The position numbers and the translations under genes are program-made. 64,000 nt of DNA from Colwellia sp. E2M01 (GTDB lineage: Bacteria > Pseudomonadota > Gammaproteobacteria > Enterobacterales > Alteromonadaceae): assembly GCF_018860585.1 (NCBI RefSeq), contig NZ_JAHKPR010000029.1:28230-92229 (forward strand). The letters are read 5' to 3'. The notes below the pieces were generated by a model that was given only the letters and a program-made list of their open reading frames with translations, searched no databases and was not told where the DNA came from. Below, one piece after another: positions 39,605 through 49,935 of the stretch (the stretch's first letter is position 1; each line of letters opens with the position of its first letter).

Positions 39605-39964
39605 GTAACTAAATTGAAAATAAAGGTATGAAATACTGGGTATAAAACCAGTAAAAATGAGGGGTGCAAGGAAGTAGATGAAATTGTGGACTTTTGTGGT
39701 AGGTAATCCCAAAGTAGCCCTAAAAAAAATATTTTCTAAGGGCTGTTTTGGAAAGATAATGACAATTTGAGATGAATGTGGTTTGCTAGGTGGTGTTTCT
39801 CCCCAATTAGAAAAAACATGGTTGATCATTCGTTAAATAACCACTTAAGAACGAAGTATTAATTAGCATTACTATTTAGCTTTACTGCTTCGTTTTATTA
39901 CTTAATTTCCCCCCCAAAACTAAGTTACTGCAATTGAGTTTACTGCAACTTATTGTACTCCTAG

Positions 39965-41854
39965 TTAAAATAGCTCATCATCGATAGTGAATAACGTAGT
40001 ACTACCAGATTTTATTGTTGCCAGTAATGATAAACGTCGCGGCAATAAACGCGCATAGTAATATTGTGCTGTGTGTAGCTTGCTGTTGTAGAAATCACGG
40101 CCAAATTCACTTTGCTCAGTATCCGCAGCGTTATCAAGCGTTTGAAGTTTAGTTATAGCAACCGCGGCCATTTTTGCCCAAACAAATGCCATTGCGGTGT
40201 AACCAAATAGATGTAAGTAGTCATTTGCTGCTACACCAATTTCATTGAGATCATCACCCGCTTTAGTGACCAATAATTCTGAAATATCAGTTAAGTCAGT
40301 TATAGCTTGTTGTAAAGGCTCAATAAACTCTACCATACCTGAGCTATTAATTGACTCAACACTGTCTGCATCAAGCTTTTTTTGCTCAGTTATAAAGTCA
40401 GTTACCTCCGCAATGAAGACCTTAATTATTGCACCTTTAGAGCCGACCACTTTACGCAATAATAAATCCATCGCTTGAATACCATTAGTGCCTTCGTATA
40501 TTTGCGCAATTCGAGCATCACGTACAAGCTGTTCTTGTCCCCATTCACGAATATAACCATGACCACCTAAAACTTGCTGACCTGCGACTGTCGTTTCAAA
40601 GCCGAGGTCGGTAAAAAATGCTTTTGCTAATGGTGTCATCAAAGCAGATAAACTCTCACCTTTTTGCTGTAAATCTCCTGTCGCGAACGTTGCATAATCT
40701 AACTGCAGAGCAATATAACAACTTAATGCGCGAGAACCTTCATTTAGAGCTTTCATTGAAAGTAACATACGACGAACATCGCCATGAACCATAATAGAGT
40801 CAGGTTGTTTGCTTATTTGTTCTGAAGTTTTAGATAAGGTGCCATTTTGATTTAATGCTTTTCCCTGACGTCTGTCTTTTGCATACTCAAGGGCGTTTTG
40901 ATAAGAGCGTTCTCCTGCTGACATGCCTTGAATACCAACACCAATACGTTCAAAGTTCATCATAGTGAACATACAGGCTAGGCCTTTGTTTAACTCTCCA
41001 ATAAGAAAACCTTGGGCACTATCAAAATTCATCACACAAGTAGATGACGCATGAATACCCATTTTATGTTCAATCGCGCCACAACTTACCTGATTATTTT
41101 TACCTAATTCGCCGTTGTCTTTGACAGTAATTTTTGGAACAAGAAATAAAGAAATGCCTTTAGGACCATCTGGCGCGTCAGGTAATTTAGCAAGTACCAA
41201 ATGAATAATATTGTCGGTAAGGTCGTGCTCGCCACCAGTAATAAATATTTTACTACCGGTGATTTGATAGCTACCATCAGCTTGAGGCTTGGCTTTGGTT
41301 TTAATAATACCTAAATCAGAGCCTGCGTGTGCTTCAGTTAAACACATAGACGCTGCCCACTCACCTGAGTATAGCTTAGTTAGATAACGCTCTTTTAATT
41401 CTTCATTACCATGCTTTGCTAATGACAATGCCGCTCCTGCAGTTAATACGGGATATAGGGCAAAAGAGATATCTGCACTGCATAGCATTTCTTCAACAAA
41501 GGCGCTCACGATTTTAGGCATCCCCATGCCGCCATACTCAATATCACCACCAAGGGCGCACCAACCACCTTGTGCAAAGGTTTGAAATGCCTCTTTATAA
41601 CCCGGCGCGGTTTTAACCTGTCCACCTTCGCCCTCTTCATTAAGTGTAAAATTTACCCCTATTTCATCGCCTTGGCGGGCAATGGGGGCAATTTCTTGCT
41701 CAGCAATTTTCGCACACTCTTGTAATATTGCGATGGCAGTTTCTTGATCAACTTGTTCATTAAAATTTGCTGATTGTTGCCACATTTTGTCAGCACTGAA
41801 TACTTGAAAGAGCAAAAAATTCATATCAGTTAAAGGGGCTTTATAATCAGCCAT
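39965..41854 (-). CDS. Acyl-CoA dehydrogenase, long form with C-terminal extension (DmdC-like)
   Basis: The protein is an FAD-dependent acyl-CoA dehydrogenase of the 600-residue group that includes FadE-like and 3-methylmercaptopropionyl-CoA (DMSP pathway) enzymes. It begins YKAPLTDMNFLLFQV, typical of that group, has MCLTEAHAGSDLG at the FAD site, GKIFITGGEH-like strand (ITGSKIFITGGEHDL), and the catalytic Glu in IYEGTNGIQAMDLL near residue 457. A C-terminal domain of about 150 residues follows. AAGGAGAT lies just before the ATG. It stands alone, so the acyl substrate cannot be told from context. Confidence 0.85.
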   Translation of the reverse strand: MADYKAPLTDMNFLLFQVFSADKMWQQSANFNEQVDQETAIAILQECAKIAEQEIAPIARQGDEIGVNFTLNEEGEGGQVKTAPGYKEAFQTFAQGGWCALGGDIEYGGMGMPKIVSAFVEEMLCSADISFALYPVLTAGAALSLAKHGNEELKERYLTKLYSGEWAASMCLTEAHAGSDLGIIKTKAKPQADGSYQITGSKIFITGGEHDLTDNIIHLVLAKLPDAPDGPKGISLFLVPKITVKDNGELGKNNQVSCGAIEHKMGIHASSTCVMNFDSAQGFLIGELNKGLACMFTMMNFERIGVGIQGMSAGERSYQNALEYAKDRRQGKALNQNGTLSKTSEQISKQPDSIMVHGDVRRMLLSMKALNEGSRALSCYIALQLDYATFATGDLQQKGESLSALMTPLAKAFFTDLGFETTVAGQQVLGGHGYIREWGQEQLVRDARIAQIYEGTNGIQAMDLLLRKVVGSKGAIIKVFIAEVTDFITEQKKLDADSVESINSSGMVEFIEPLQQAITDLTDISELLVTKAGDDLNEIGVAANDYLHLFGYTAMAFVWAKMAAVAITKLQTLDNAADTEQSEFGRDFYNSKLHTAQYYYARLLPRRLSLLATIKSGSTTLFTIDDELF

Positions 41855-42223
41855 GGGGATCTCCTTAATGATTTCCTGATCTATTAATACCTAAGCTATA
41901 AATACTTAAATAGCATCATAAAAATAGCGGTATTAACAAGCCATACAAAAAATTAAACACTCGTTTGACTATAATATAAATTGTCACAATGTACAGGCGC
42001 AGGCTAAATATATAACCGTTAAGTACACAAACATATAAAGCACAGCATTGGTGTAACAAGCAGCACTAAATATTCGTACTAGCTTGTTATACAAATAAAA
42101 TGTGTTATTTAGTCTTTATGCTTCTATTATTTAGAAATAGAACTGAGCAATGTTTACTATCTTAAATCAATACTTATGAGACTAAACGGAATACTAACTA
42201 AATAGTAAAAGAGCATTTTTAAC
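41855..42223. other. Divergent intergenic region
   Basis: This AT-rich region must hold the promoters of the acyl-CoA dehydrogenase and of the transglutaminase-like gene. I see no clear boxes or repeats. Confidence 0.4.
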
Positions 42224-43231
42224 GTGATTTCTGCCTTACTCTATAGCAAAACTCAATGTCAATTACCCAGTATTATTGTGCTTATAAGCAAGATGCTGCT
42301 AATACTATTATTTATCAACACTAGTCAGGCAGCACAATTAAGCTTTACTAAGAAAAAAATAGAACAAGGTTATCAATTTCATTATCAATGGCTTGATTCA
42401 AATTCAATTCAACAAAGCATGAATTTTACTTTGAGTAATGAAGGCTTATTTGAACGCTTTCGTTATTTTAAAAGTTATCAAGATAATTACGCACAGAAAT
42501 CAATTTTTAAGGGTGTTAAAAAAAAGCTACGCCAAAATCCTATAGCGCATGTAAGGATAAGGTATAGAAAAAATAACGATCAGTTTTATATTGAAGTAAA
42601 AGGCACGAATGAAAAACAGGTCGCTAAAGCCTATCAATTAATCGCAAAAATTGAAGAAGAGGTTACGGCGCAATACTTAGCAGAAAATTATTACCAATTA
42701 TTTACAGATCATACGCGTAATACAGGAATTAAAGTCAATCACGTGACTATTGCCAATGACTCTGTAGCAGATTTAAAACCATTGAAATCAATTATCTTAG
42801 ATCATTTTTCGATGTTAAATATAAGAAAAGTGACTAATTATGTTTTGGGGTTTGTACAAAGTATTCCGTACAGCACCTTAGAGTCTCGCCTTACTTCATC
42901 AGGAGCAGGTTTTAATACTCCATTACAAGTGTTATGGGAAAATCAAGGTGACTGTGATAGTAAGATGACTTTAACAGCGTCTTTACTCAGATTGTTGATG
43001 CCGAGAATTAAAATGGCGCTAATTTTTGTCGATAATCATGCCTTTATAGGAATTAACATTCCTGCAAAACCAGGTGAAGTGACATTAATGAATAACAGTG
43101 TAAGGTATGTATTAGCCGAGCCAACGGGTCCTAGTCTATTGCCCTTAGGAACTCTCCCTCCGGAGTCTGAGTTAGCGATTAATCAAGGGCAATATACGGT
43201 ACAAGATTTCCATGAACTCATAACAGAATAA
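42224..43231 (+). CDS. Exported protein with transglutaminase-like fold
   Basis: I do not recognise a named gene. The N-terminus is a hydrophobic signal (to about residue 36, ending NTSQA-A). The C-terminal half has the pattern of a transglutaminase-like cysteine enzyme: Cys in QGDCDSKM (about residue 243), His in DNHAFIG (about 271), and an acidic residue in LAEPTG (about 296), in the order and spacing of a Cys-His-Asp/Glu triad. The start shown is a GTG; an ATG at codon 24 would give a shorter signal peptide. It has no same-strand neighbours nearby. Protease or cross-linking activity is a guess. Confidence 0.7.
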   Translation: MISALLYSKTQCQLPSIIVLISKMLLILLFINTSQAAQLSFTKKKIEQGYQFHYQWLDSNSIQQSMNFTLSNEGLFERFRYFKSYQDNYAQKSIFKGVKKKLRQNPIAHVRIRYRKNNDQFYIEVKGTNEKQVAKAYQLIAKIEEEVTAQYLAENYYQLFTDHTRNTGIKVNHVTIANDSVADLKPLKSIILDHFSMLNIRKVTNYVLGFVQSIPYSTLESRLTSSGAGFNTPLQVLWENQGDCDSKMTLTASLLRLLMPRIKMALIFVDNHAFIGINIPAKPGEVTLMNNSVRYVLAEPTGPSLLPLGTLPPESELAINQGQYTVQDFHELITE

Positions 43232-43275
43232 GTTTATAGCTAAGTGATTAGTTCAGTTAATTTAGGTTTAGTTAA

Positions 43276-44253
43276 CTATTCACTTAGTTCATTTCTTTTG
43301 TCATCTACTATCCCATCATGCTCCACATCAATCTGGGCAACATTGGCTAAGAAAGTTAAGCTGGGAGCAAAAAAGGCACTACCTGTTTCAGCTTGCGTAA
43401 ACTTAAGTAAATGATCAGAATTACCATGAGCATCCCCGTGTATCATGCTTTTTAACATTAACTCAAATGGTTTAGGTGATGCGCAATAAGAAACAAAAAA
43501 CAACCCTTTACGCTTCATATCGCCGTACGGCATACTTTGCCTGAGAATTTCTAAACTTTTACCTTGTTCATCTTTTAAACTAGTGCGTTTAGTATGCGCA
43601 GTTAACGCTTTTTCTTCACTAGCAAATTCAATGTTGTCTAATTTGGTACGACCATAAACATCTTCTTGCTCATGTTCGGCAAGTGAATTCCAGAGCGTTA
43701 AATTATGTTGGTAACGTTGCGTATGTAAGTAACTGCCCGCAGCAAATTCACTATCGTCTAACTCTTTAACTAACGCGACTTCACGTCGGTGAATACCTTG
43801 TGGGTTTTCAGTGCCATCAACAAAACCGGTAAGATCACGACCATCTAAAAATCTAAACGCTTGTACTTGCTCGACTAATTCGACACTATCACCAAGTAGT
43901 TGGCAAACTTTAGAGCTAACAATATGGTTAACATCTGCTCTATCACTACGAATTTCTATATAAATATCGTATGTGTTAGAAGGAGCTACACGATCATCGC
44001 TATTCATTGTTGGAAATGGTGATAACAAGGCAGGACGTCCTTTGGGATAAAATTCATCCCAATACGCTTCGCCAATTGCTACAACACCAATAAGGTTAGC
44101 TTCTGAAAACTGTTCAGCGTAGTTTTCAAACAACTGAGGTAAACGTGATATTGCTGCTCGAATAAAAGCATTTTTATCATCTAGTGCATTAAATAATAAA
44201 TAATTACCATGCAAGTTTGCTTCTGCACAAATACCAAATTGTTCTCTAGCCAT
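43276..44253 (-). CDS. DyP-type heme peroxidase
   Basis: Dye-decolourising peroxidases use heme to oxidise a broad set of substrates. The distal-site signature GXXDG is present as GFVDGTENPQG at about residues 145-155, with the distal Asp, and a later conserved Arg and proximal His region follow (KGLFFVSYCASPKPFE). No signal peptide is seen, so it is cytoplasmic, of the YfeX-like P group. AGGAAAG precedes the ATG. Length 325 aa is typical. Confidence 0.9.
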   Translation of the reverse strand: MAREQFGICAEANLHGNYLLFNALDDKNAFIRAAISRLPQLFENYAEQFSEANLIGVVAIGEAYWDEFYPKGRPALLSPFPTMNSDDRVAPSNTYDIYIEIRSDRADVNHIVSSKVCQLLGDSVELVEQVQAFRFLDGRDLTGFVDGTENPQGIHRREVALVKELDDSEFAAGSYLHTQRYQHNLTLWNSLAEHEQEDVYGRTKLDNIEFASEEKALTAHTKRTSLKDEQGKSLEILRQSMPYGDMKRKGLFFVSYCASPKPFELMLKSMIHGDAHGNSDHLLKFTQAETGSAFFAPSLTFLANVAQIDVEHDGIVDDKRNELSE

Positions 44254-44389
44254 TTTACTTTCCTGTTAACATATTACTGTTACAACTTATATTGTTTGTA
44301 TTGTACACAATAAATATTGTCTTACCACGCTGTAGACGGTAAAAATCAGACCATACCGCATTAATGTTCTATCTAATTTTACAATTTAA

Positions 44390-45310
44390 TCAATTAACTA
44401 GCCATACACCTTCATCGTTTAAACACATTAATTGAGTTATAACTTCTTCACCGCTTTTGAAGTAATTATTAAAGGTTAATTCAATACACTGCTTTTTGTC
44501 GTGTGAGCTTGTAGCCCCCTTAACAATAGTACCGCTGTTACCACTATCGGAGCTTTGCCAAAAAGCTTTATGTTGATCTTGACTATTAAGTAAAGAAATA
44601 ACTTTATTTTTAATAAGCAATACATCGTTAGCGGTTAAATTCTCAGCTGACTTAGAGCCAGGTTTAACAATTCCTTTAACACCGGTAAAAACGTCTAAAG
44701 GCAGATTGATCACGCCTTTTAACAAACCTGAAACTATACCACTACTCGCATCTTCACCTATTGTTTTTGCATCATTAACGGTATTTTGAGCCCGTGTTAA
44801 ATATTCAGGAATATAAGTTCTAGAAAGCTTTATTTCATTAAGGTATTGAAGTGACTGAGGACGCCACAAAGCTACTTCAGCGGTAGTATTGTTAGTTGTT
44901 TTAACAACCTCGTCCACTCTTTGCAAAATTGCTGGCAAGTTAGCTTGCAGAATCGCTACTTGCTCCTCTATTTTAGTGATTTGTGCTAACAGTTGAGGTA
45001 ATTGTGTGGAGTAATTTTTACTTTCTTCAATAACACTTTCTACAACAGGTAATGTTGCTTGTACTTGCGTTAAAATAGCCGGCGTTTGATTAGTAAGTAA
45101 TAATCTCACTTTACCTACTTCAGTCCTGACTTCTGATACTTCAGTAATGATTTTTTCAATATGAGGCGTTACAGAATTAATAGTGTTGGTGGTTTTATTC
45201 ACGGCATCAATAAAAGGTGATATTTTTAATGTGAAACTAAATAAAGCGAAGGCAAAAAATGCAATAGCACCAGCTAATAAGGCTTGCGAATAAGAAAAGG
45301 TTTTTGTCAT
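44390..45310 (-). CDS. Membrane-anchored coiled-coil protein of unknown function
   Basis: I do not recognise this gene. One N-terminal membrane segment (about residues 10-30) is followed by a long heptad-rich region (about 35-150) with many Thr/Val and Ile/Glu positions, a short hydrophobic stretch GIVSGLLKGVINLPLDVF, and a C-terminal region with two Cys (CIELTF and LMCLNDEG). It starts 21 bases after the stop of the hybrid kinase on the same strand, so the two are probably co-transcribed and may act together. Confidence 0.6.
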   Translation of the reverse strand: MTKTFSYSQALLAGAIAFFAFALFSFTLKISPFIDAVNKTTNTINSVTPHIEKIITEVSEVRTEVGKVRLLLTNQTPAILTQVQATLPVVESVIEESKNYSTQLPQLLAQITKIEEQVAILQANLPAILQRVDEVVKTTNNTTAEVALWRPQSLQYLNEIKLSRTYIPEYLTRAQNTVNDAKTIGEDASSGIVSGLLKGVINLPLDVFTGVKGIVKPGSKSAENLTANDVLLIKNKVISLLNSQDQHKAFWQSSDSGNSGTIVKGATSSHDKKQCIELTFNNYFKSGEEVITQLMCLNDEGVWLVN

Positions 45311-45331
45311 AACGTTTTTGTCCTCAAGCTA

Positions 45332-48211
45332 TTACTGCTGTTCAATTAAGTTAATTTCATCAAGTAGACAATCAGTTAACTCATTAATTAAATGGAAATT
45401 AGGGCTATTTAGAGATGACTCTTTTTTAATCAGTTGTTCTAGCTCTTTGGCAGCTTGATTAAGTTCAACAAAGCCAAACATTTGAGCGGCGCCAGCTAAT
45501 TGGTGAGCGTGACGAGCAAGTGTTTTTATATCGTTATTGTCAATACAGCGCAAAATATCTTGTTTGTCTTTACTTAGGTTAACGGTGAATTCGGCGATCA
45601 AATCAGTTAAGTCGACCTCAGCTAGCTTTTCTTCAGCGGCAACACATTCAGCTGTGTCTGCTATGTCTTTGTTAGCATTAAAACACTGTGCAATGGCAGC
45701 AACAAATTTTTTCCGTTCAATTGGTTTTTTTAAATGCCCTGTAAACCCTAAGCCTAAGTACCGACTTACTTCATGCGACATTGCATTAGCTGTTAAAGCG
45801 TAAATAGGCTTATTACAACCCAAATCACGCAATGCTTTAAAAGCTTCAACGCCATCCATTTCTGGCATTTGTATATCCAATAGTATTAAGTCGGGCTGGT
45901 GTTCAACACATAATTGCACCGCTTCTTTACCATTTTTAGCAACAAGAACAGTTAAGCCTAAATTAGCCAATAGTCGAGCAATTAAACGCCTGTTGTCATC
46001 ATGATCTTCTGCTAATAATACGCTACCGTTAAATAATGTATTGGCACATGCCAAAACGGGCAGCTCAGCATTATGACTATTATCTACATTTCTCTGGCAA
46101 GGTAAGGTTAGACAGAACTGACTCCCTTTACCAAGTATGCTTGTTACAACAATATTACCTGACATCAATTTAGCTAATTGTTTAGACAACGATAAACCAA
46201 GTCCTGAGCCTCCAAAACGCCTACTAATACTATTATCTGCTTGTGTGAACATTTCAAATACTTGAGATAACTGTGCTTTATCTAGACCTATGCCGGTATC
46301 AATTACGTTAAAAGTTAATTGCTCATTTTGCCATTGAATAGCTAAAGTAACTTTGCCTTGCTCTGTAAATTTAATCGCATTATTGCACAAGTTTAATAAT
46401 ATTTGTTTTAACCGTAAGCTGTCTATTTCGATCCAAAAAGGTAAAGGTAAGTCATGCTCAATTGCAAAACAGAGATTTTTTTGCTGTGCTTGCGCTTTAA
46501 ATGTATAGGATAAATCTTGAATCAAATCGCCTAAATCGAGTGTCTGTGTTTCTAATTCAAATTTATTCGCTTCAATTCGACTTAAATCTAAAATATCATT
46601 GATAAGTTCAAGTAAATGTAAGCTATTACCATGAATTACTTGCACATCTTCTTTTACTTTACTTTTATCGACATCATCATAAATTAGTGCTTCAGCATGG
46701 CCTACAATTGCAGTTAATGGGGTTCTAATTTCATGACTCATATTTGCCAAAAATTGATTTTTAACCTGATCCGCTTTCTCTAATTCTTTTGTTAAATTTT
46801 CAAGTTCACGCGTACGTTGTTTTACACGAAGTTCTAATTCTTTTGTTAAGCGTTTTTCAAGATGACGACGATAGATATAGAATACAACACCAAGAATGAG
46901 TACTAGGGTTAATATAATAACATTACGTTGCTGCGCAATTTTTACAGACTGTAGTTTTTCTAATTCTTGACGCTGCTCTAAATCAACTATTTTTTGATTC
47001 AGTTGTTCTGATTCAAACTCAGCTAATTTATCATTTAAGGTGTTATTAGCGATAAGCAAATGCTTTTTTTCATATTGCTGTTGTTCTTTTAATGCTTTAA
47101 TAAATTGCTGATTACCGGCATTGATTAATGCCGAAATAGCTAAATTTTCTGTTATTAATCGTTGATAATCAATTTTTTCTCCAACATCAGTAGAACGCTG
47201 AATATATTGTTCTGCTTGTACTAAGTCACCCGCATAAAATTTTGCCTTAGCTAAGCTTTGTAAACTGCCGGCGTAAGCTTTTTGATGTCCAACTTGGTCA
47301 CTAATGATTAAGGCTTTTTGGCCATAATAAATAGCTTGTTCAACATCAAAAATATCATTAGATAATTCTGACATATTATGTAGCTGGGAAGCGATATCAT
47401 GCTTATAATCATGTTTTTCAAAATAACTTAGCGCCGCTAATATATTTTCTTTTGCTAAAGCAAACTGTCCGGAGTGTTTATAAGCAATACCGATATCAGC
47501 TCTTGCAGTAGCAATGCCATGTTCATTATTTAGCTGCTGACGCTTTTGTATTACCACTTTTAAAATATCAATAGCGCTATCAAAACGTCGTAAGCTAATG
47601 TGCAGCGCAGCGATATTGTATCGCACATCTATTTTATCACCCTCAGTGCCATATTTTGCATATAAAGGCTCTGCAAGTTCATAATTAGCTAAAGCTAGAT
47701 TCGGTTGTCCTAAAGAGGTATAGACCAATGCGATGTTATTTAACAAGTTAGCCTGTTCGATAGCAAATTTATTAATACTATTAGCTTGATTAGCCACGTA
47801 ATAAGCAAGTGATGCTTGATAAGGCTTTAACGCTTTTTTTAATTCGCCTTGATAATAAAATAATATGCCGAGAAAGTGATTAATTTGTGCCACCAGCAAT
47901 AAATCTTTGTTTTTATCTGCCAAAGCTCTTGCTTGCATAGCAATATCAACCGCTTGGTTATATCGATGACTAGCAAATAACACCTTACTTTTTTTCAGTA
48001 ATATTTTGGCTTTATCGCTACCTTTATATTGTTTTGATTTTAGTAATAGTGATAAATCGTCGAGTGCTTTTTGTTTGTCAACTTGTTCACTTATTTCAGT
48101 AAGTTGTTGTTCAAGTCCATTTTCTTGAGCCCACACGCTACTGCTAACACTTAATCCCCCAAGTGTTACTATAAAAAATAGCGGTAATAAAAGTGGTAGA
48201 CGTTGCAACAT
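45332..48211 (-). CDS. Hybrid sensor histidine kinase with periplasmic TPR domain, receiver and Hpt
   Basis: A signal peptide (about 1-28) is followed by tetratricopeptide repeats to about residue 400, a coiled coil, one membrane segment (about 425-445), a HisKA domain with phospho-acceptor His in NMSHEIRTPL (about 492), an HATPase domain with N (LLNLCNNAIKF) and G boxes (DTGIGL, GGSGLGLS), a receiver with Asp in LLDIQMPEMDG (about 780) and a C-terminal Hpt with His in RHAHQLAGAA (about 902). A full phosphorelay is therefore in one chain; no response regulator gene is next to it. The signal sensed by the TPR part is unknown. Confidence 0.88.
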   Translation of the reverse strand: MLQRLPLLLPLFFIVTLGGLSVSSSVWAQENGLEQQLTEISEQVDKQKALDDLSLLLKSKQYKGSDKAKILLKKSKVLFASHRYNQAVDIAMQARALADKNKDLLLVAQINHFLGILFYYQGELKKALKPYQASLAYYVANQANSINKFAIEQANLLNNIALVYTSLGQPNLALANYELAEPLYAKYGTEGDKIDVRYNIAALHISLRRFDSAIDILKVVIQKRQQLNNEHGIATARADIGIAYKHSGQFALAKENILAALSYFEKHDYKHDIASQLHNMSELSNDIFDVEQAIYYGQKALIISDQVGHQKAYAGSLQSLAKAKFYAGDLVQAEQYIQRSTDVGEKIDYQRLITENLAISALINAGNQQFIKALKEQQQYEKKHLLIANNTLNDKLAEFESEQLNQKIVDLEQRQELEKLQSVKIAQQRNVIILTLVLILGVVFYIYRRHLEKRLTKELELRVKQRTRELENLTKELEKADQVKNQFLANMSHEIRTPLTAIVGHAEALIYDDVDKSKVKEDVQVIHGNSLHLLELINDILDLSRIEANKFELETQTLDLGDLIQDLSYTFKAQAQQKNLCFAIEHDLPLPFWIEIDSLRLKQILLNLCNNAIKFTEQGKVTLAIQWQNEQLTFNVIDTGIGLDKAQLSQVFEMFTQADNSISRRFGGSGLGLSLSKQLAKLMSGNIVVTSILGKGSQFCLTLPCQRNVDNSHNAELPVLACANTLFNGSVLLAEDHDDNRRLIARLLANLGLTVLVAKNGKEAVQLCVEHQPDLILLDIQMPEMDGVEAFKALRDLGCNKPIYALTANAMSHEVSRYLGLGFTGHLKKPIERKKFVAAIAQCFNANKDIADTAECVAAEEKLAEVDLTDLIAEFTVNLSKDKQDILRCIDNNDIKTLARHAHQLAGAAQMFGFVELNQAAKELEQLIKKESSLNSPNFHLINELTDCLLDEINLIEQQ

Positions 48212-48781
48212 GTCGTTAATTATGGCTCTTTATCGCGCTTGCTTCACTGCTTTCATACAGATGTGATAGCTTACTTAATCGTTGTTGTTGATTCACTGTG
48301 GCTAATTTACATTAAGCGCATTTATTTATAACATTAATTGTTATTAAAAAATATATAAAGCGCATATAAACAAACAAGGGCTTAGCTGATTATTCAGTTA
48401 CTATATTGTCTAATAATTAATACTTTACACCCATGAAGCCATTGCCTACAGTTCTGCTTGGATTAGTTTAAAGGTCTTTTTATATAGCAACCCTGCCACG
48501 CGTTTAATTTTATTCAAGAGTAACTTTATCAGTAAAGTTCGACTATTTATTACTTTTAGTAATCCCTAAAAAGCACGACTAAAATCAACAATGAAATATG
48601 TAGCAGCTGACAATAATTTCTCCTAACGCACACTATTAGGTATTTTATTTTAATCGTTTTGTTCGCTTTTAATAAAAGGTTTAAATTGAGTGGGTTAACC
48701 TTGATATAAGCAACCGTGAAATCGTTGGGTATACGCCATTGAATACGCTATAATAATGAAAATTTTTTCTATGGTATTCCC
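48212..48781. other. Divergent intergenic region with S1-protein promoter
   Basis: The 570 bases between the hybrid kinase and the S1-domain gene contain a good promoter at the right end. The rest is AT-rich and shows no ORF or repeat that I can support. Confidence 0.5.
48725..48754 (+). promoter_or_regulatory. Promoter of the S1-domain gene
   Basis: TTGGGT (48725-48730) and a perfect TATAAT (48749-48754) are 18 bp apart, 27 bases before the start codon. Confidence 0.65.
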
Positions 48782-49684
48782 ATGACTGAGCGACAAAATA
48801 CTGTGCAAACTCCCAAGCAAGACTCGGAGCAAAAACCTATGCAAGCAACTACGCACGCACAAATTGGTAAGTTTAATAACCTCAATGTAATTGCCTTAAT
48901 GGACAATGGCGCTTATTTAAATGCAGGTGAGTTAGGTGAAATATTATTACCTAAAAGGTATTTGCCAGAGGCTTGTAAAATTGGTGACTTACTTAAAATC
49001 TTTCTTTATGTTGATTCTGCCGATCGTCTTATTGCCACAACCACCACGCCGCTTGCACAAGTAGGTGAATTTGTATCGTTAAAAGTTGTGCAAGTAAATA
49101 AAATGGGTGCATTTCTTGATTGGGGCTTACCTAAAGATTTACTGGTTCCATATAATCAACAACATACTGAAATGGAAGTTGGTAAATATTACTTAGTGCG
49201 TGTTTTTCTTGATCAAAGTACAGACCGTATTGCTGCTTCTAGCAAGCTTGATAAATTTATTGATATTTGGCCTGCTGATTACCAAACCGGTGATAAGGTT
49301 AATTTGATTATCGGAGGCAAAACAGATTTAGGTTACAAAGCCATTATTAATGATTTGCACTGGGGCCTATTATACGACAATGAGATCTTTCAACATTTAC
49401 GTATTGGTAAGCAAATTCCAGGTTATATCAAACAAGTACGTGAAGATGGCCGTATTGATCTTATTTTATCGCGTGGCAGTAAAAATAAAGTAAATGATTT
49501 TTCTGAAAAACTATTAGCACACATTGCTGACCGAGGTGGTATTACACCATTAAATGATAAAAGCGCCCCTGAGTTAATACAAAGAACATTAGGCGTAAGT
49601 AAAAAAACCTTTAAAGCGACAGTAGGCAACTTACTTAAAAAAGGCAAAGTTGTTTTAGTAAAAGAAGGTATTAAACTAGTTTAA
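48782..49684 (+). CDS. S1 RNA-binding domain protein, CvfB family
   Basis: CvfB-family proteins carry S1-like RNA-binding domains and a C-terminal winged helix, and affect gene expression in several bacteria. Three S1-like beta-barrel stretches are visible (about residues 20-90, 90-155 and 155-225; for example VKVVQVNKMGAFLDWGLPKDLLVP and GYIKQVREDGRIDL in parts) followed by a small winged helix at about 235-300 (TLGVSKKTFKATVGNLLKKG). The first 25 residues are polar and Gln-rich. It is a single-gene unit between a promoter and a terminator. Confidence 0.85.
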   Translation: MTERQNTVQTPKQDSEQKPMQATTHAQIGKFNNLNVIALMDNGAYLNAGELGEILLPKRYLPEACKIGDLLKIFLYVDSADRLIATTTTPLAQVGEFVSLKVVQVNKMGAFLDWGLPKDLLVPYNQQHTEMEVGKYYLVRVFLDQSTDRIAASSKLDKFIDIWPADYQTGDKVNLIIGGKTDLGYKAIINDLHWGLLYDNEIFQHLRIGKQIPGYIKQVREDGRIDLILSRGSKNKVNDFSEKLLAHIADRGGITPLNDKSAPELIQRTLGVSKKTFKATVGNLLKKGKVVLVKEGIKLV

Positions 49685-49786
49685 GAACAATACGTAACGC
49701 TTGTGGTTTAGCAACATTAACCGAAGGCCTAATGTAAAGCACTAAGCTGACTTATGTAGACAATTGCTTTTAAGAGCATACTTATT

Positions 49787-49828
49787 AAAAAAGGGGCTGT
49801 AACAATGTTACAACCCCTTTTTATTTTT
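49787..49828. terminator. Bidirectional terminator between the S1 gene and the TonB receptor
   Basis: An inverted repeat with arms AAAAAGGGGCTGTAAC and GTTACAACCCCTTTTT (one mismatch) lies between two convergent genes. A and T runs flank it on both strands. Confidence 0.85.
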
Positions 49829-49935
49829 TGTTATTTAACCTGATCTCGGTTTAATAAATCTTAAAACGAGAACAAGTTATTTAAACGAGAACCTACTTTT
49901 ATCAAGGATAACTTGCAGATAAAAGTGACTTCAAA

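Larger units (their letters stand above)
39426..39964. other. Intergenic region upstream of mraZ
   Basis: Besides the mraZ promoter and boxes, two weak hairpins are seen (TACTGG..CCAGTA near 39630; AGCCCT..AGGGCT near 39715-39745). A run of CCCCCCC occurs at about 39910. An 83-codon open frame at 39578-39829 has no coding character and overlaps the promoter. Confidence 0.5.

Noticed and set aside
39578-39829. 83-codon open frame upstream of mraZ
   Set aside because: It overlaps the mraZ promoter, has no ribosome site or recognisable motifs, and has the composition of noncoding DNA.
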